64,000 nucleotides of DNA from Xanthobacter autotrophicus (lineage in GTDB: Bacteria > Pseudomonadota > Alphaproteobacteria > Rhizobiales > Xanthobacteraceae), in NCBI RefSeq assembly GCF_043194295.1, contig NZ_JBAFVK010000012.1; one strand, 5' to 3'. The position numbers and the translations under genes are program-made. The notes beneath the pieces are model-generated. The model had not been told where the DNA came from. It was given only the letters and a program-made list of their open reading frames with translations, and did not search any database. Below, one piece after another: positions 41,733 to 50,203 of the stretch (positions are counted from its first letter, which is position 1; every line of letters begins with the position of its first letter).

Positions 41733-42905
41733 TCAGCCCTCGGCGAGGGCCTGCTTCACCGCCGCGACGATGCGGTCCTGCGTGGTCTCGTCAAGATAGG
41801 CGTGCATGGGCAGGGAGATGACCTCCTCCGCCAGGGTTTCGCACACCGGCAGGATGGCGCCGGCGGAGGGATAGTGCTTGTAGGCCGGCTGCAGGTGCAT
41901 GGGCAGGCGGTAGTAGACCGCCGTGGGCACGCCCTGCGCCTTCAGCTTGTCGGCGAGGCCGTCGCGCACGCCGGGGGCGAGGCGGATGGTGTATTGCGCC
42001 CACACCGAGGTGGCGCGCTGGTCCACCACCGGCACGGTGGCGACATCCTTCAAAAGCTCGTTGTAGCGCCGCGCCACCCGGTCGCGTGCCGCGATCTCCT
42101 CCTCGAAGATGGCGAGCTTCTCGATCAGCACCGCCGCCTGGATGGTGTCGAGGCGGGCGGTCATGCCGATGCGCACGTTCTGGTACTTGTCCACGCCCTG
42201 GCCGTGCTCGCGCAGGCTCTTGAGCACGGTGACCAGCTCGGCGTCGTCGGTGAGGATGGCGCCGCCGTCGCCGTAGCAGCCAAGCGGCTTGGCCGGGAAG
42301 AAGGAGGTGGCGGTGGCATCGCCGATGGAGCCGGTGCGCTTGTTGTTCCAGGTGCCGCCGAAGCCCTGCGCGGTGTCGCACAGCACCTTCAGGCCATGCT
42401 TCTCGGCGATGGGCAGGATCGCGTCATAGTCCGCCGGCTGGCCGAACAGATCCACCGGGATCACCACGCGCGGGGTCAGCCCCTGCTCGACGGCCACCGC
42501 GATGGCCTGCTCCAGGCTGTCGGGGTCCATGTTGAAGGTGTCCGCCTTCACGTCCACGAACACCGGGGTCGCGCCCACATAGGGCACCACCTCGGCGGTG
42601 GCGCAGAAGGTGAAGGCCGGGCAGAACACCGCGTCCCCCGCCTTCACGCCCCAGGCCATCAGCAGCAGCGCCAGCGCGTCGGTGCCGCTGGAGCACGAGA
42701 CGGCATGCTTGGCGCCGGCGAAGGCGGCGAGCTGTTCCTCGAAGGCGCTTACTTCCGGCCCGTTCACGAAGCGGCAGGAAGCAAGCACGTCCAGCACCTT
42801 CTCGTCGATGCGGGCGCCGATGCGCGCGCGTTGGGCGGCAAGGTCGATGAAGGGGATGGGGGCGTTGTTCGCTGTACTGGCCTTGGCCGTCGCGGGAGAC
42901 GTCAT
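41733..42905 (-). CDS. DegT/DnrJ/EryC1-family sugar aminotransferase
   Basis: 390 residues, PLP-dependent fold type I. The Schiff-base lysine is in FFPAKPLGCYGDGGA; the PLP-phosphate region is SCSSGTDALAL. It resembles WbpE-type aminotransferases that act on UDP-3-keto-sugars. Together with the Gfo/Idh/MocA gene 194 bases upstream on the same strand it suggests synthesis of a nucleotide-activated amino sugar for LPS or exopolysaccharide. The specific sugar is inference. It shares a bidirectional terminator with the potF-like gene. Confidence 0.9.
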   Translation of the reverse strand: MTSPATAKASTANNAPIPFIDLAAQRARIGARIDEKVLDVLASCRFVNGPEVSAFEEQLAAFAGAKHAVSCSSGTDALALLLMAWGVKAGDAVFCPAFTFCATAEVVPYVGATPVFVDVKADTFNMDPDSLEQAIAVAVEQGLTPRVVIPVDLFGQPADYDAILPIAEKHGLKVLCDTAQGFGGTWNNKRTGSIGDATATSFFPAKPLGCYGDGGAILTDDAELVTVLKSLREHGQGVDKYQNVRIGMTARLDTIQAAVLIEKLAIFEEEIAARDRVARRYNELLKDVATVPVVDQRATSVWAQYTIRLAPGVRDGLADKLKAQGVPTAVYYRLPMHLQPAYKHYPSAGAILPVCETLAEEVISLPMHAYLDETTQDRIVAAVKQALAEG

Positions 42906-43099
42906 GGATGATCCCTGTCAGGTGCCCATCGGACGGGCGGAATGGCGCGGATGCGGCGAGGCATTACGATGGCCCGCCCTTCGACAGGCGCTGCGCGGAC
43001 TGGACCAAGGGCCGGTGAGCCAGGCTCACAGCCTCTGGTGTGACGCACGCCGGGTGCGGTGCGCGCAAGGACCGCAGGCGGCCGTCGCCGCCACGTATT

Positions 43100-44149
43100 T
43101 CAGCCCAGGGCGCGACGTTTCTCGGCCGCCGTCTCGGCGGGTGCAGTCTCGGAAGGCGCAGTCTTGGCGGTAGCCGAGCCGGGCAGGCAGGAGATGGCGA
43201 TCTCCAGGCTCGATACGCCCTCCTCGCCGGTCACTTCCGGCGCGCGGCCGGTGCGCACCGCGGAGAGGAAATTCTCCAGCTCGGCGCGCAGCGGCTCGGC
43301 ATAGGCTACCGGCAGGTGGCGGGTGGAATAGGAGCCGTCCGGCCGGTAGTCGAAATGCTCGGTCACCTGGCGGGTGAGCAGGTCGCCGATCACGTATTTC
43401 TTGCGGGTCGCCACATGCACCGTGCGCGCCTTGAAGGGCGTCAGCCAGTTGGTGTTGATGTGGGCGAGCACCCCCGAGGTGGTGCGGAACTGGAGGAGGG
43501 CGATGTCCTCGCGCTCGGCAATGGCGGCCGAGGTCTGCGGCTGCACCTCAAGGATATCCGAGCCGGTGAACCAGCGGATGAGGTCGATGTCGTGCACCGC
43601 GAGGTCGATCACCACGCCCACGTTGGACATGCGCGGCGGGAACGGCCCCACCCGGGTGATGGCGATGGAGAGCAGGTTCTCATCGCGGATGGCTTCCTTC
43701 ACCGCCCGGACGGCGGGATTGAAGCGTTCCACATGGCCGACCATCAGGGTCACGCCCTTCTCGCGGGCGGCTGCGACGATCTCGCGGCCTTCCGCCACCG
43801 TGGAGGCGACGGGCTTTTCCACCAGAACCGAGCAACCGGCGGCGATGACGTCGAGGGCGATGGGGTGGTGAAGGTGCGTGGGCGCCGCCACCACCACGGC
43901 ATCGAGGCCAAGGTCGAGCAGCGCGCGATGGTCGCCCACCGCCTGGCAGCCGAGGAAGTTGGCGACGCGCTGCGCCTGCTCCTGGTCCGGATCGGCGACG
44001 GCGACGAGTTCCGCACCGGGAAGCTGGGACAGCACGCGGGCGTGGTTGGAGCCCATGATGCCGATGCCCGTGACGCCGATCCGCACCGGCTGGTCGTCCT
44101 TCGGACGAACCCGGGCGCGCTCCGTGCCGGGCGCTGCCGTATGAGCCAT
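43100..44149 (-). CDS. Gfo/Idh/MocA-family oxidoreductase, probable sugar-nucleotide dehydrogenase
   Basis: 349 residues. N-terminal Rossmann motif GVTGIGIMGSNHAR and the family lysine motif VLVEKPVAS are present; HDIDLIRWFTG carries the catalytic histidine. The C terminus has an Ala/Thr/Glu-rich tail of about 25 residues absent from most relatives. It resembles WbpB/WlbA-type 3-dehydrogenases that supply the keto-sugar for a DegT aminotransferase. The start at 44149 has GAGGG upstream. The likely partner is the adjacent DegT gene. Confidence 0.87.
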   Translation of the reverse strand: MAHTAAPGTERARVRPKDDQPVRIGVTGIGIMGSNHARVLSQLPGAELVAVADPDQEQAQRVANFLGCQAVGDHRALLDLGLDAVVVAAPTHLHHPIALDVIAAGCSVLVEKPVASTVAEGREIVAAAREKGVTLMVGHVERFNPAVRAVKEAIRDENLLSIAITRVGPFPPRMSNVGVVIDLAVHDIDLIRWFTGSDILEVQPQTSAAIAEREDIALLQFRTTSGVLAHINTNWLTPFKARTVHVATRKKYVIGDLLTRQVTEHFDYRPDGSYSTRHLPVAYAEPLRAELENFLSAVRTGRAPEVTGEEGVSSLEIAISCLPGSATAKTAPSETAPAETAAEKRRALG

Positions 44150-44455
44150 TTCAGCCCTCATCAATCATTCAACGAGTGCGGGCTCTAGCACGATCATCGT
44201 TTAAAAGGCGAGGAGCGGCGTCAAATCCACGGTCCCGCCACGTTCAAGAATTGCATCGCCGTGTTACCGGCATGTCGCGCCGGCGCAGGCCGTGCCTCTT
44301 CCCACGGCGGGCGGCAGGGCCTATCACAGCGCGCTTTTCGCACGCGTCTTCGAGCCAGATGGACCCCGGGTCGCGTCAAGACAACGCAGCACCACACGCG
44401 GCCGGATCATTCGCGCGATGCAGCGCGACCGATCGGGAGGGGAGGACGGCAGAAC
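44150..44455. other. Intergenic region, 306 bp
   Basis: Divergent space between the Gfo/Idh/MocA gene and panD. A TTTAAAA-containing patch near 44200 is the only AT-rich stretch. I see no hairpin, RNA or small gene I can support. Confidence 0.4.
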
Positions 44456-44908
44456 ATGCGCAAGATCGTCGCCGGCAAGTTGCACGGGCTGACCGTGACG
44501 GGGGCCGACCTGAACTATCACGGCTCCATCACGCTCGATCCCGAGCATTGCGAGGAGGCGGGGATCCTGCCGCTCGAATTCGTCGAGATCTGGAACCGCA
44601 ATTCCGGCGCGCGCATCTCCACTTATGTCATCCTGGGTGAGCGCGGCTCGCGCTGCTGCGTGCTCAACGGTGCCGCGGCCCGCACCTGCCAGCCGGGCGA
44701 CGAGGTCATCATCTGCAATTCGGTCTATGTGCCGGAAGGCGAGATCGTGGCGCTGCGTCCGCGCGTGCTGACCTTCGACAAGGACAATCGCGTCGTCAGC
44801 CGCCTCACCTATGAGGTGACGCGCGATAGCCACGGCGCCTACCACTTCGCCGTGCGTGACGAGAGCGGCGTGGAAAAGCCCATCCCGCTCCGGGTCGGGG
44901 CGTCCTGA
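44456..44908 (+). CDS. panD: Aspartate 1-decarboxylase
   Basis: 150 residues. A pyruvoyl enzyme making beta-alanine for pantothenate and CoA. The self-cleavage site is Gly23-Ser24 in LNYHGSITLD. The active-site lysine lies in AGKLHGLTV, and GERGSRCCVLNGAAA matches the family core. The protein has about 25 more C-terminal residues than E. coli PanD. The start at 44456 is supported by GGGAGGGGAGGA upstream. No panB or panC adjoins. Confidence 0.93.
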   Translation: MRKIVAGKLHGLTVTGADLNYHGSITLDPEHCEEAGILPLEFVEIWNRNSGARISTYVILGERGSRCCVLNGAAARTCQPGDEVIICNSVYVPEGEIVALRPRVLTFDKDNRVVSRLTYEVTRDSHGAYHFAVRDESGVEKPIPLRVGAS

Positions 44909-44937
44909 TCCGAACGCCTTGAGAGGCCGGCGCGGGA

Positions 44938-45693
44938 TCAGAACTTGTAGTTGATCCCGATCCTGGCGGTCTGCGCGGTCACGCCCGCGCTGGCGCCGAG
45001 CGTGTCGTAGAACTTGGAGCCGAGGTCCGTGTAGAGATACTCGGTCTTCGCGGTCCAGTGGTCTGTGAGCGCATATTCGATGCCTGCGCCTGTGGTCCAG
45101 CCGGTATGAGTCTGCGACTGGCTGGCGCCCAGATAATCGATGGAATTGTTGCCCCAGGCAAAACCGCCCGTGACATAGGGCAAGATCGGGCCGAAGGCGT
45201 AGCCGAGCCGGCCGCGCACCGTTCCGAAGGAATCGAGTGTGCTGGAAAGACCCAGCACACCAAGCTGCCCACCGAGAGGCCCGGCCGCGCCGGCGCTGAC
45301 GTCGCCGCCCTGGATGTCCGCTTCGATGCCCGCCACGATATTGTTGGCGAACTGGTAATTGTAGCCGGCCTGGCCGCCGCCGAGCCACCCCTTTGGGTCG
45401 ATGCCGGCCACGCCGAGCGCATCCTGGCCCGAGCCCCAGCCATAGCCGGCATTGCCGCCGATATAAAAGCCGGTCCAGGAGAAAACAGGGGCGGGAGCCA
45501 CCGTCGGGATCGCCGGCTGCACCGGCCGTCCGAGATCCGCCGCCGCCACAGGCCCGGCCGACAGCAGCGCCGCGAGCGCGAGTCCAGGCAGCGCAAGTCC
45601 AGGCAGCGTCACCGAGGGCAGGGTAAATGCGGGCATGGCGCGGCGACCACCTCGCAGGGCGTCGCTCGATCTGCCAAATACCTTGCGTCCCAT
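44938..45693 (-). CDS. Omp25/Hbp-type outer membrane beta-barrel protein 1
   Basis: Up to 251 residues (ATG at 45636 gives 232). The N-terminal segment has a Leu/Pro-rich signal region ending GPVAAAD. The mature start FSWTGFYIGGNAGYGWG and the C-terminal strand IGINYKF with terminal Phe are diagnostic of the eight-stranded barrel family of Hyphomicrobiales. Repeated strand motifs such as GYNYQFANN are shared with two paralogues downstream. It is probably a structural outer-membrane protein or heme/small-solute binder. The signal region contains an odd repeat (LPGLALPGLAL). Confidence 0.9.
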   Translation of the reverse strand: MGRKVFGRSSDALRGGRRAMPAFTLPSVTLPGLALPGLALAALLSAGPVAAADLGRPVQPAIPTVAPAPVFSWTGFYIGGNAGYGWGSGQDALGVAGIDPKGWLGGGQAGYNYQFANNIVAGIEADIQGGDVSAGAAGPLGGQLGVLGLSSTLDSFGTVRGRLGYAFGPILPYVTGGFAWGNNSIDYLGASQSQTHTGWTTGAGIEYALTDHWTAKTEYLYTDLGSKFYDTLGASAGVTAQTARIGINYKF

Positions 45694-45853
45694 GGCCGCG
45701 CTCCCGCGTCTCCCCGCCTCTGTCCGTCTTCAACTTGGCCCGTCGCGCAGGCGAGGCAAGGGCGGCTTGGCGGCAAAGCGATGGCGGGTGCCGATTCGCA
45801 TTCACGAATGCGTGCGACCTGCCCAAAGGATAGGCCTGGGGTCGGGCCAAACG

Positions 45854-45885
45854 AAAGGGGCTCCCGGCCTGGCCGGGAGCCCCTT
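45854..45885 (-). terminator. Terminator of porin-like gene 2
   Basis: 15-bp near-continuous stem from AAGGGGCTCCC to GGGAGCCCCTT, followed on the minus strand by TTCG. It lies 33 bases past the gene stop. Confidence 0.8.
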
Positions 45886-45917
45886 CACGTCAAGACATGT
45901 CTCGCGCAGGCGCGGGA

Positions 45918-46616
45918 TCAGAACTTGTAGTTCACGCCCAGCTTGGCGGTGCTGATGTTCGAGCCCACGGAGTACGTGTCGCCGAAGAAGTCGTTGGCGC
46001 TGCTCTTCTCGAAGCCGAGATAGAGATACTCGGCCTTGACCGTCCAGTTATTGGTGATGGCGTATTCGACGCCGGCACCGGCGGTCCAGCCCCACTTGGT
46101 GTTGTTGTAGCTGTAGCCGTAGAAGTCGGAGAAGTTGCTCTTCGCCCAGGCCGCGCCGCCGGTGATGTACGGCAGGAAGCGGTCGATACCGTAGCCGAGG
46201 CGGGCGCGGATCGTGCCGAAGTAGTCCACGTTCTGCGAGATTTCGCCGCCGGTCAGCGGGCCACCGGCCACGAGGGTCGAGCTGCCGATGTCGGACCAGT
46301 CCATGTCGGCCTCGACGCCGACCACGACGTTGTTGGCGAACTGGTAATTGTAGCCGACCTGGAAGCCGCCGGTGAAGCCGTTGCTGGTGCCGGGGCTGTA
46401 GGAATAGCTGACGACCGAGCCGAACGGGGTCACGTCATAGGTGTTGTCAGCCCAGCCCCAGCCGACGTTGCCGCCGATGTAGAAGCCGGTCCAGGAGAAG
46501 GTCTGCACCGGGATGGGCGCCGCCTTCACGGGATAGCGGGTGGCGAGATCCGCCGCGGACGCAGAGCCGGCGAGGAGGGCGAGGGCGGTGGCGCCCAGAA
46601 GTGCACGCTTCAACAT
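45918..46616 (-). CDS. Omp25/Hbp-type outer membrane beta-barrel protein 2
   Basis: 232 residues with a typical Sec signal (MLKRALLGATALALLAGSAS, cut AAD). The mature N terminus has TFSWTGFYIGGNVGWGW and the C terminus LGVNYKF. It is rich in Asn and Tyr, which favours highly expressed surface proteins. It has its own terminator and is separated by 224 and 243 bases from the neighbouring paralogues, so it is probably a separate transcript. Confidence 0.92.
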   Translation of the reverse strand: MLKRALLGATALALLAGSASAADLATRYPVKAAPIPVQTFSWTGFYIGGNVGWGWADNTYDVTPFGSVVSYSYSPGTSNGFTGGFQVGYNYQFANNVVVGVEADMDWSDIGSSTLVAGGPLTGGEISQNVDYFGTIRARLGYGIDRFLPYITGGAAWAKSNFSDFYGYSYNNTKWGWTAGAGVEYAITNNWTVKAEYLYLGFEKSSANDFFGDTYSVGSNISTAKLGVNYKF

Positions 46617-46859
46617 GTTCCATACCTTTGTTGGTCAATCGGTCCAGCCTGGGGCCTCGCCGACGAGTGGTTACGTCATACAGTTCGGGGATGCGCTCGT
46701 CTGTAGCGAACGGGCAACACCCCCAAATTCAAAACCGGCGGAGATGTGGCAAAGTCCTAGCACTTGTTCAGGTTTGTGGCGTGACCTTTGGTAAAAGCGG
46801 CAAACCGGAGGCGAGCTCAAGGTTTTGCCTCAATCTTTTCCCTTGGGTCATGTTCAGGT

Positions 46860-47471
46860 TCAGAACCGATAATTCACGCCAGCCCTCAGAATATTGGCAT
46901 TGATGCCGCTTTCGATGGGCCCGATGATTGTCGGATAGGTTGCACTGCCAAGGTCTACGTAAAGATACTCGGCCCGCGCGCTCCAGTTTCGGTCGAAGGC
47001 GACTTCCGCGCCGGCGCCGATGGTCCATCCGGTCTGGGTGGAACTGGAGGAGAGGCGGAGAACATCCAGGCTGCCCTGGCCATAAGCGAAGCCGCCGGTG
47101 CCGTAGACCAGTACGCGGTCGAACGACCAGCCAAGGCGGGCGCGTATGGTGCCCAGATAGTCGAGGCTGTAGCCCCCGGCGGACAGGCCGGAGAAGTTGA
47201 AGTCGGTCTCGACGCCCAGCACGAACGGGCTGGCGAACTGGTAATTGTAGCCGGCCTGGAAGCCGCCGATGAATCCGCCCGGATCGCTGTTCACGGTGGA
47301 GCCCCAGCCGTAGCCGGCATTGGCGCCAATGTAGAAGCCGGTCCAGGTGAAGGCCGCGACGGGCTGCACGTAGGGCGCGGGATAGCGACCGGAAAGGTCG
47401 GCTGCAACCGCCGGAGCGGCGAGCACGACGCCCGCCAGGAGCGCGGCGGAAGCAAGCAGACGGGAACGCAT
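46860..47471 (-). CDS. Omp25/Hbp-type outer membrane beta-barrel protein 3
   Basis: 203 residues, the shortest of the three, with signal peptide ending AVAAD. It has FTWTGFYIGANAGYGWG near the mature N terminus and ends in RAGVNYRF. Loops are shorter than in its paralogues. It is divergent from uvrC across 277 bases that include an AT-rich palindrome. Confidence 0.9.
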   Translation of the reverse strand: MRSRLLASAALLAGVVLAAPAVAADLSGRYPAPYVQPVAAFTWTGFYIGANAGYGWGSTVNSDPGGFIGGFQAGYNYQFASPFVLGVETDFNFSGLSAGGYSLDYLGTIRARLGWSFDRVLVYGTGGFAYGQGSLDVLRLSSSSTQTGWTIGAGAEVAFDRNWSARAEYLYVDLGSATYPTIIGPIESGINANILRAGVNYRF

Positions 47472-47585
47472 GAACTGTCCTCCAGGTCCTGCCGTCCTTT
47501 TCGCTTCGGCAGTGCACGCACCCTTGCAGACGAACCTTGCCCAATCCTGTCCCCAAGCCCCCGGACGCCCGCATGGCTAATGCGT

Positions 47586-47601
47586 CGTTAATTTATTAAC
47601 G
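47586..47601. promoter_or_regulatory. AT-rich palindrome between porin 3 and uvrC
   Basis: CGTTAAT-TT-ATTAACG, a perfect 7-2-7 palindrome in the most AT-rich stretch of the window (about 47583-47626). It is 115 bases upstream of the porin start and 148 upstream of uvrC. The TTAA halves recall CtrA sites but the spacing is four, not seven. Confidence 0.5.
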
Positions 47602-47748
47602 ATATGATTTTAAATAATAAAAATCGGGACGCCGCGGGTTGTCCACCACCAGGGTAGGTCGCGCATTGGCGACGTGGTTGAGCGTGTATTAACGCCCATG
47701 GCGTCGGCGGAGATTTCCTCTGGCGGCCGGGCGCACTACATAGGCCCC

Positions 47749-49974
47749 ATGACCGGCAGAAGCCCCATCGACCCGCCCGAGATCGCCTTCGCCCGCGACG
47801 ATCAGGCCACCCCTGCGCCCCAATCGGACGAGATGGAGGCGGCGGACGAGGCCGGCCTCCTCATTGTCGACGCCATCGACGCGCCGCCGCCCGGCGCGGA
47901 AAGCCTTGCCAGCGGGCGCGATGCTATCATCCGCGCGGTCAAGCATGCCCCGGCGGGGCCGGGCGTCTATCGCATGATCGCGGCGGACAGTTCCGTGCTC
48001 TATGTGGGCAAGGCCAAGAGCATCAGGAAGCGGGTGCTGAGCTACACGCGCCCCGTGGGCCACACCAACCGCATCGCGCGGATGATCGCGGCCACCGCCT
48101 CCATGGAGTTCGTCTCCACCCGCACCGAATCGGAAGCGCTGCTGCTGGAGGCCAACCTCGTCAAGCAGCTGAAGCCGCGCTTCAACGTGCTGCTGCGGGA
48201 CGACAAGTCGTTCCCCTACATCCTCATTACCGCCGATCACGTGGCGCCGCAGATCACCAAGCATCGCGGCGCGCGCAACCGGCCGGGGGATTATTACGGG
48301 CCGTTCGCCAGCGTCTGGGCGGTGGACCGCACCATCAACGCGCTGGAGCGGGCCTTCCTGCTGCGCTCGTGCTCCGACAGCTATTATGAAAATCGCACGC
48401 GGCCCTGCCTGCTGCACCAGATCAAGCGCTGCGCCGGTCCCTGTACCGGCGAGGTGAGCCACACCGATTATGCGGAGCTGGTGCGCGAGGCCCGCGCCTT
48501 CCTCTCCGGCCGCTCCCGCGCCATCAAGGAAGAGCTGGCGCTGGAGATGGAGGCGGCGTCCCAGGAGCTGGAGTTCGAGCGGGCCGCGCGCCTGCGTGAT
48601 CGCCTGGCCGCGCTCTCGGCCGTGCAGGGCTCGCAGGGCATCAACCCCCGCGGGGTGGAGGAGGCGGACGTGTTCGCCTGCCACCAGCAGGGCGGGGCCA
48701 CCTGCGTCGAGGTGTTCTTCTTCCGCACCGGCCAGAATTGGGGCAACCGGGCCTATTATCCCCGTGCCGACCGCTCCTTGTCGGAAGCCGAGGTGCTGGG
48801 GGCCTTCCTCGCCCAATTCTACGAGGACAAGCCCTGCCCGCGCCTCATCCTGTTGTCCCACAAGGTGGAGGAGCAGGCGCTCCTGGCCGAGGCCCTCTCT
48901 GAAAAGACCGGCCATCGCATCGAGATCGCGGCCCCCCAACGTGGCGAGAAGCGCGACCTCGTGGACCACGCGCTGCAGAACGCCCGCGAGGCCCTCGCCC
49001 GCACGCTGGCCGAAAGCGCCACCCAGACCAAGCTGCTGGAGGGCGTTGCCGCCACCTTCGGCCTCAAGGCCCCGCCCCAGCGCATCGAGGTCTACGACAA
49101 TTCCCACATCATGGGCACCAATGCGGTGGGCGGGATGATCGTGGCGGGGCCGGAAGGCTTCCGCAAATCCCAGTATCGCAAGTTCAACATCAAGTCGGCC
49201 GACATCGTGCCCGGCGACGATTTCGGCATGATGCGCGAAGTGCTGCGCCGCCGCTTCTCTAGGCTGCTGAAGGAAGCGCCGCGCGAGGGGGCAAGGGAGG
49301 GGTCGGCTGACGGGGTCGGCGAGGCTGCCGGTGGCGTGGTGCAGGGCGTCGAACCCGCTGCGCCGCACGTTATGCCCGGCCTTGTGGAGGACATCCCCGC
49401 CGAGCCGGCCGTGCCGACGCCTGTGGAAGCGTCGCCGTCGAGCGCTGAACCGGACGCGCCTCCTGATTCCGATCCGGAAGAGGCGGACGCCCTGCCGGAC
49501 GCCACCGAAGCCTCGCCCTGGCCGGACCTCGTGCTCATCGACGGCGGCCTCGGCCAGCTCAATGCGGCGCGCACGGTGCTGGACGAACTGGGCATCACCG
49601 ACGTGCCGCTGGTGGGCATCGCCAAGGGCCTCGACCGCGAGGCGGGGCGTGAGCAGTTCTTCCTGCCCGGCCGCACGCCGTTCCGCATGGAGCCGCGCGA
49701 CCCGGTGCTCTATTTCATCCAGCGCCTGCGCGACGAGGCCCACCGCTTCGCCATCGGCTCCCATCGCGCCCGGCGCAAGAAGGACATTACGGAGGCCGGC
49801 CTTCAGGCCATCGCCGGCGTGGGGCCCACGCGCAAGCGCGCGCTGCTGCGTCATTTCGGAACGCTCAAGGCCATTGAGCGGGCATCGCTCGCCGACCTTG
49901 AGCAGGTGGCGGGTATCAACGCCGCAACCGCCAAGGCGGTGTATGATTATTTTCACGAGCGGTCGCCCGGTTGA
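47749..49974 (+). CDS. uvrC: Excinuclease ABC subunit C
   Basis: 741 residues from ATG 47749 (ATG 47698 or GTG 47674 are alternatives; no start has a good ribosome site). Makes both incisions in nucleotide excision repair. The GIY-YIG nuclease (GPGVYRMIAADSSVLYVGKA) lies near residues 70-150. UvrBC and cysteine-containing middle regions follow, then the RNase H-like nuclease (EVYDNSHIMGTNAVGGMIV) and the C-terminal double HhH (IAGVGPTRKRALLRHFG). About 75 low-complexity Pro/Glu/Ala residues interrupt the RNase H-like half, between RLLKEA and WPDLVLIDGG. Conserved upstream neighbour of pgsA. Confidence 0.95.
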   Translation: MTGRSPIDPPEIAFARDDQATPAPQSDEMEAADEAGLLIVDAIDAPPPGAESLASGRDAIIRAVKHAPAGPGVYRMIAADSSVLYVGKAKSIRKRVLSYTRPVGHTNRIARMIAATASMEFVSTRTESEALLLEANLVKQLKPRFNVLLRDDKSFPYILITADHVAPQITKHRGARNRPGDYYGPFASVWAVDRTINALERAFLLRSCSDSYYENRTRPCLLHQIKRCAGPCTGEVSHTDYAELVREARAFLSGRSRAIKEELALEMEAASQELEFERAARLRDRLAALSAVQGSQGINPRGVEEADVFACHQQGGATCVEVFFFRTGQNWGNRAYYPRADRSLSEAEVLGAFLAQFYEDKPCPRLILLSHKVEEQALLAEALSEKTGHRIEIAAPQRGEKRDLVDHALQNAREALARTLAESATQTKLLEGVAATFGLKAPPQRIEVYDNSHIMGTNAVGGMIVAGPEGFRKSQYRKFNIKSADIVPGDDFGMMREVLRRRFSRLLKEAPREGAREGSADGVGEAAGGVVQGVEPAAPHVMPGLVEDIPAEPAVPTPVEASPSSAEPDAPPDSDPEEADALPDATEASPWPDLVLIDGGLGQLNAARTVLDELGITDVPLVGIAKGLDREAGREQFFLPGRTPFRMEPRDPVLYFIQRLRDEAHRFAIGSHRARRKKDITEAGLQAIAGVGPTRKRALLRHFGTLKAIERASLADLEQVAGINAATAKAVYDYFHERSPG

Positions 49975-49981
49975 GGGCTTA

Positions 49982-50020
49982 TACCCACAGGCGATGAGCT
50001 TGACCCATCGGCTGTGGGTA
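49982..50020. terminator. Hairpin directly after uvrC
   Basis: 9-bp arms TACCCACAG / CTGTGGGTA with an inner CGATG / CATCG pair, eight bases past the uvrC stop. No U tract. It may end uvrC transcription or be part of the dispersed element that follows. Confidence 0.6.
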
Positions 50021-50023
50021 CAA

Positions 50024-50085
50024 GCCCGCGCGGCGTTGATCGATATCCTCTCGGCACCGGTCAAAGACCGGGGCCGTTGGTCTTG
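50024..50085. repeat. Dispersed intergenic element, copy B
   Basis: Begins GCCCGCGCGG, 17-base middle, hairpin CGGCACCGGTC-AAA-GACCGGGGCCG (50052-50076, one mismatch), then TGGTCTT. Same layout and length as copy A at 35543. The first ten bases equal the head of the 23097 array units. Confidence 0.8.
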
Positions 50086-50203
50086 AGAACCCGCTCGTTC
50101 TGCGCGGAGGCTTCCGCCGGCGGCCCGCGCAGCCTAAATAGAAGTCGTCCGCCTCCCTTGGGGCGTGGACGCACAGGCGGCATCCGACCGACGAAGAGAC
50201 CCG

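Noticed and set aside
47586..47601. CtrA binding site
   Set aside because: The spacing between TTAA halves is four bases rather than seven.
47689..50064. Long open frame antisense to uvrC
   Set aside because: uvrC is unmistakable on the plus strand; the other frame has no motif.
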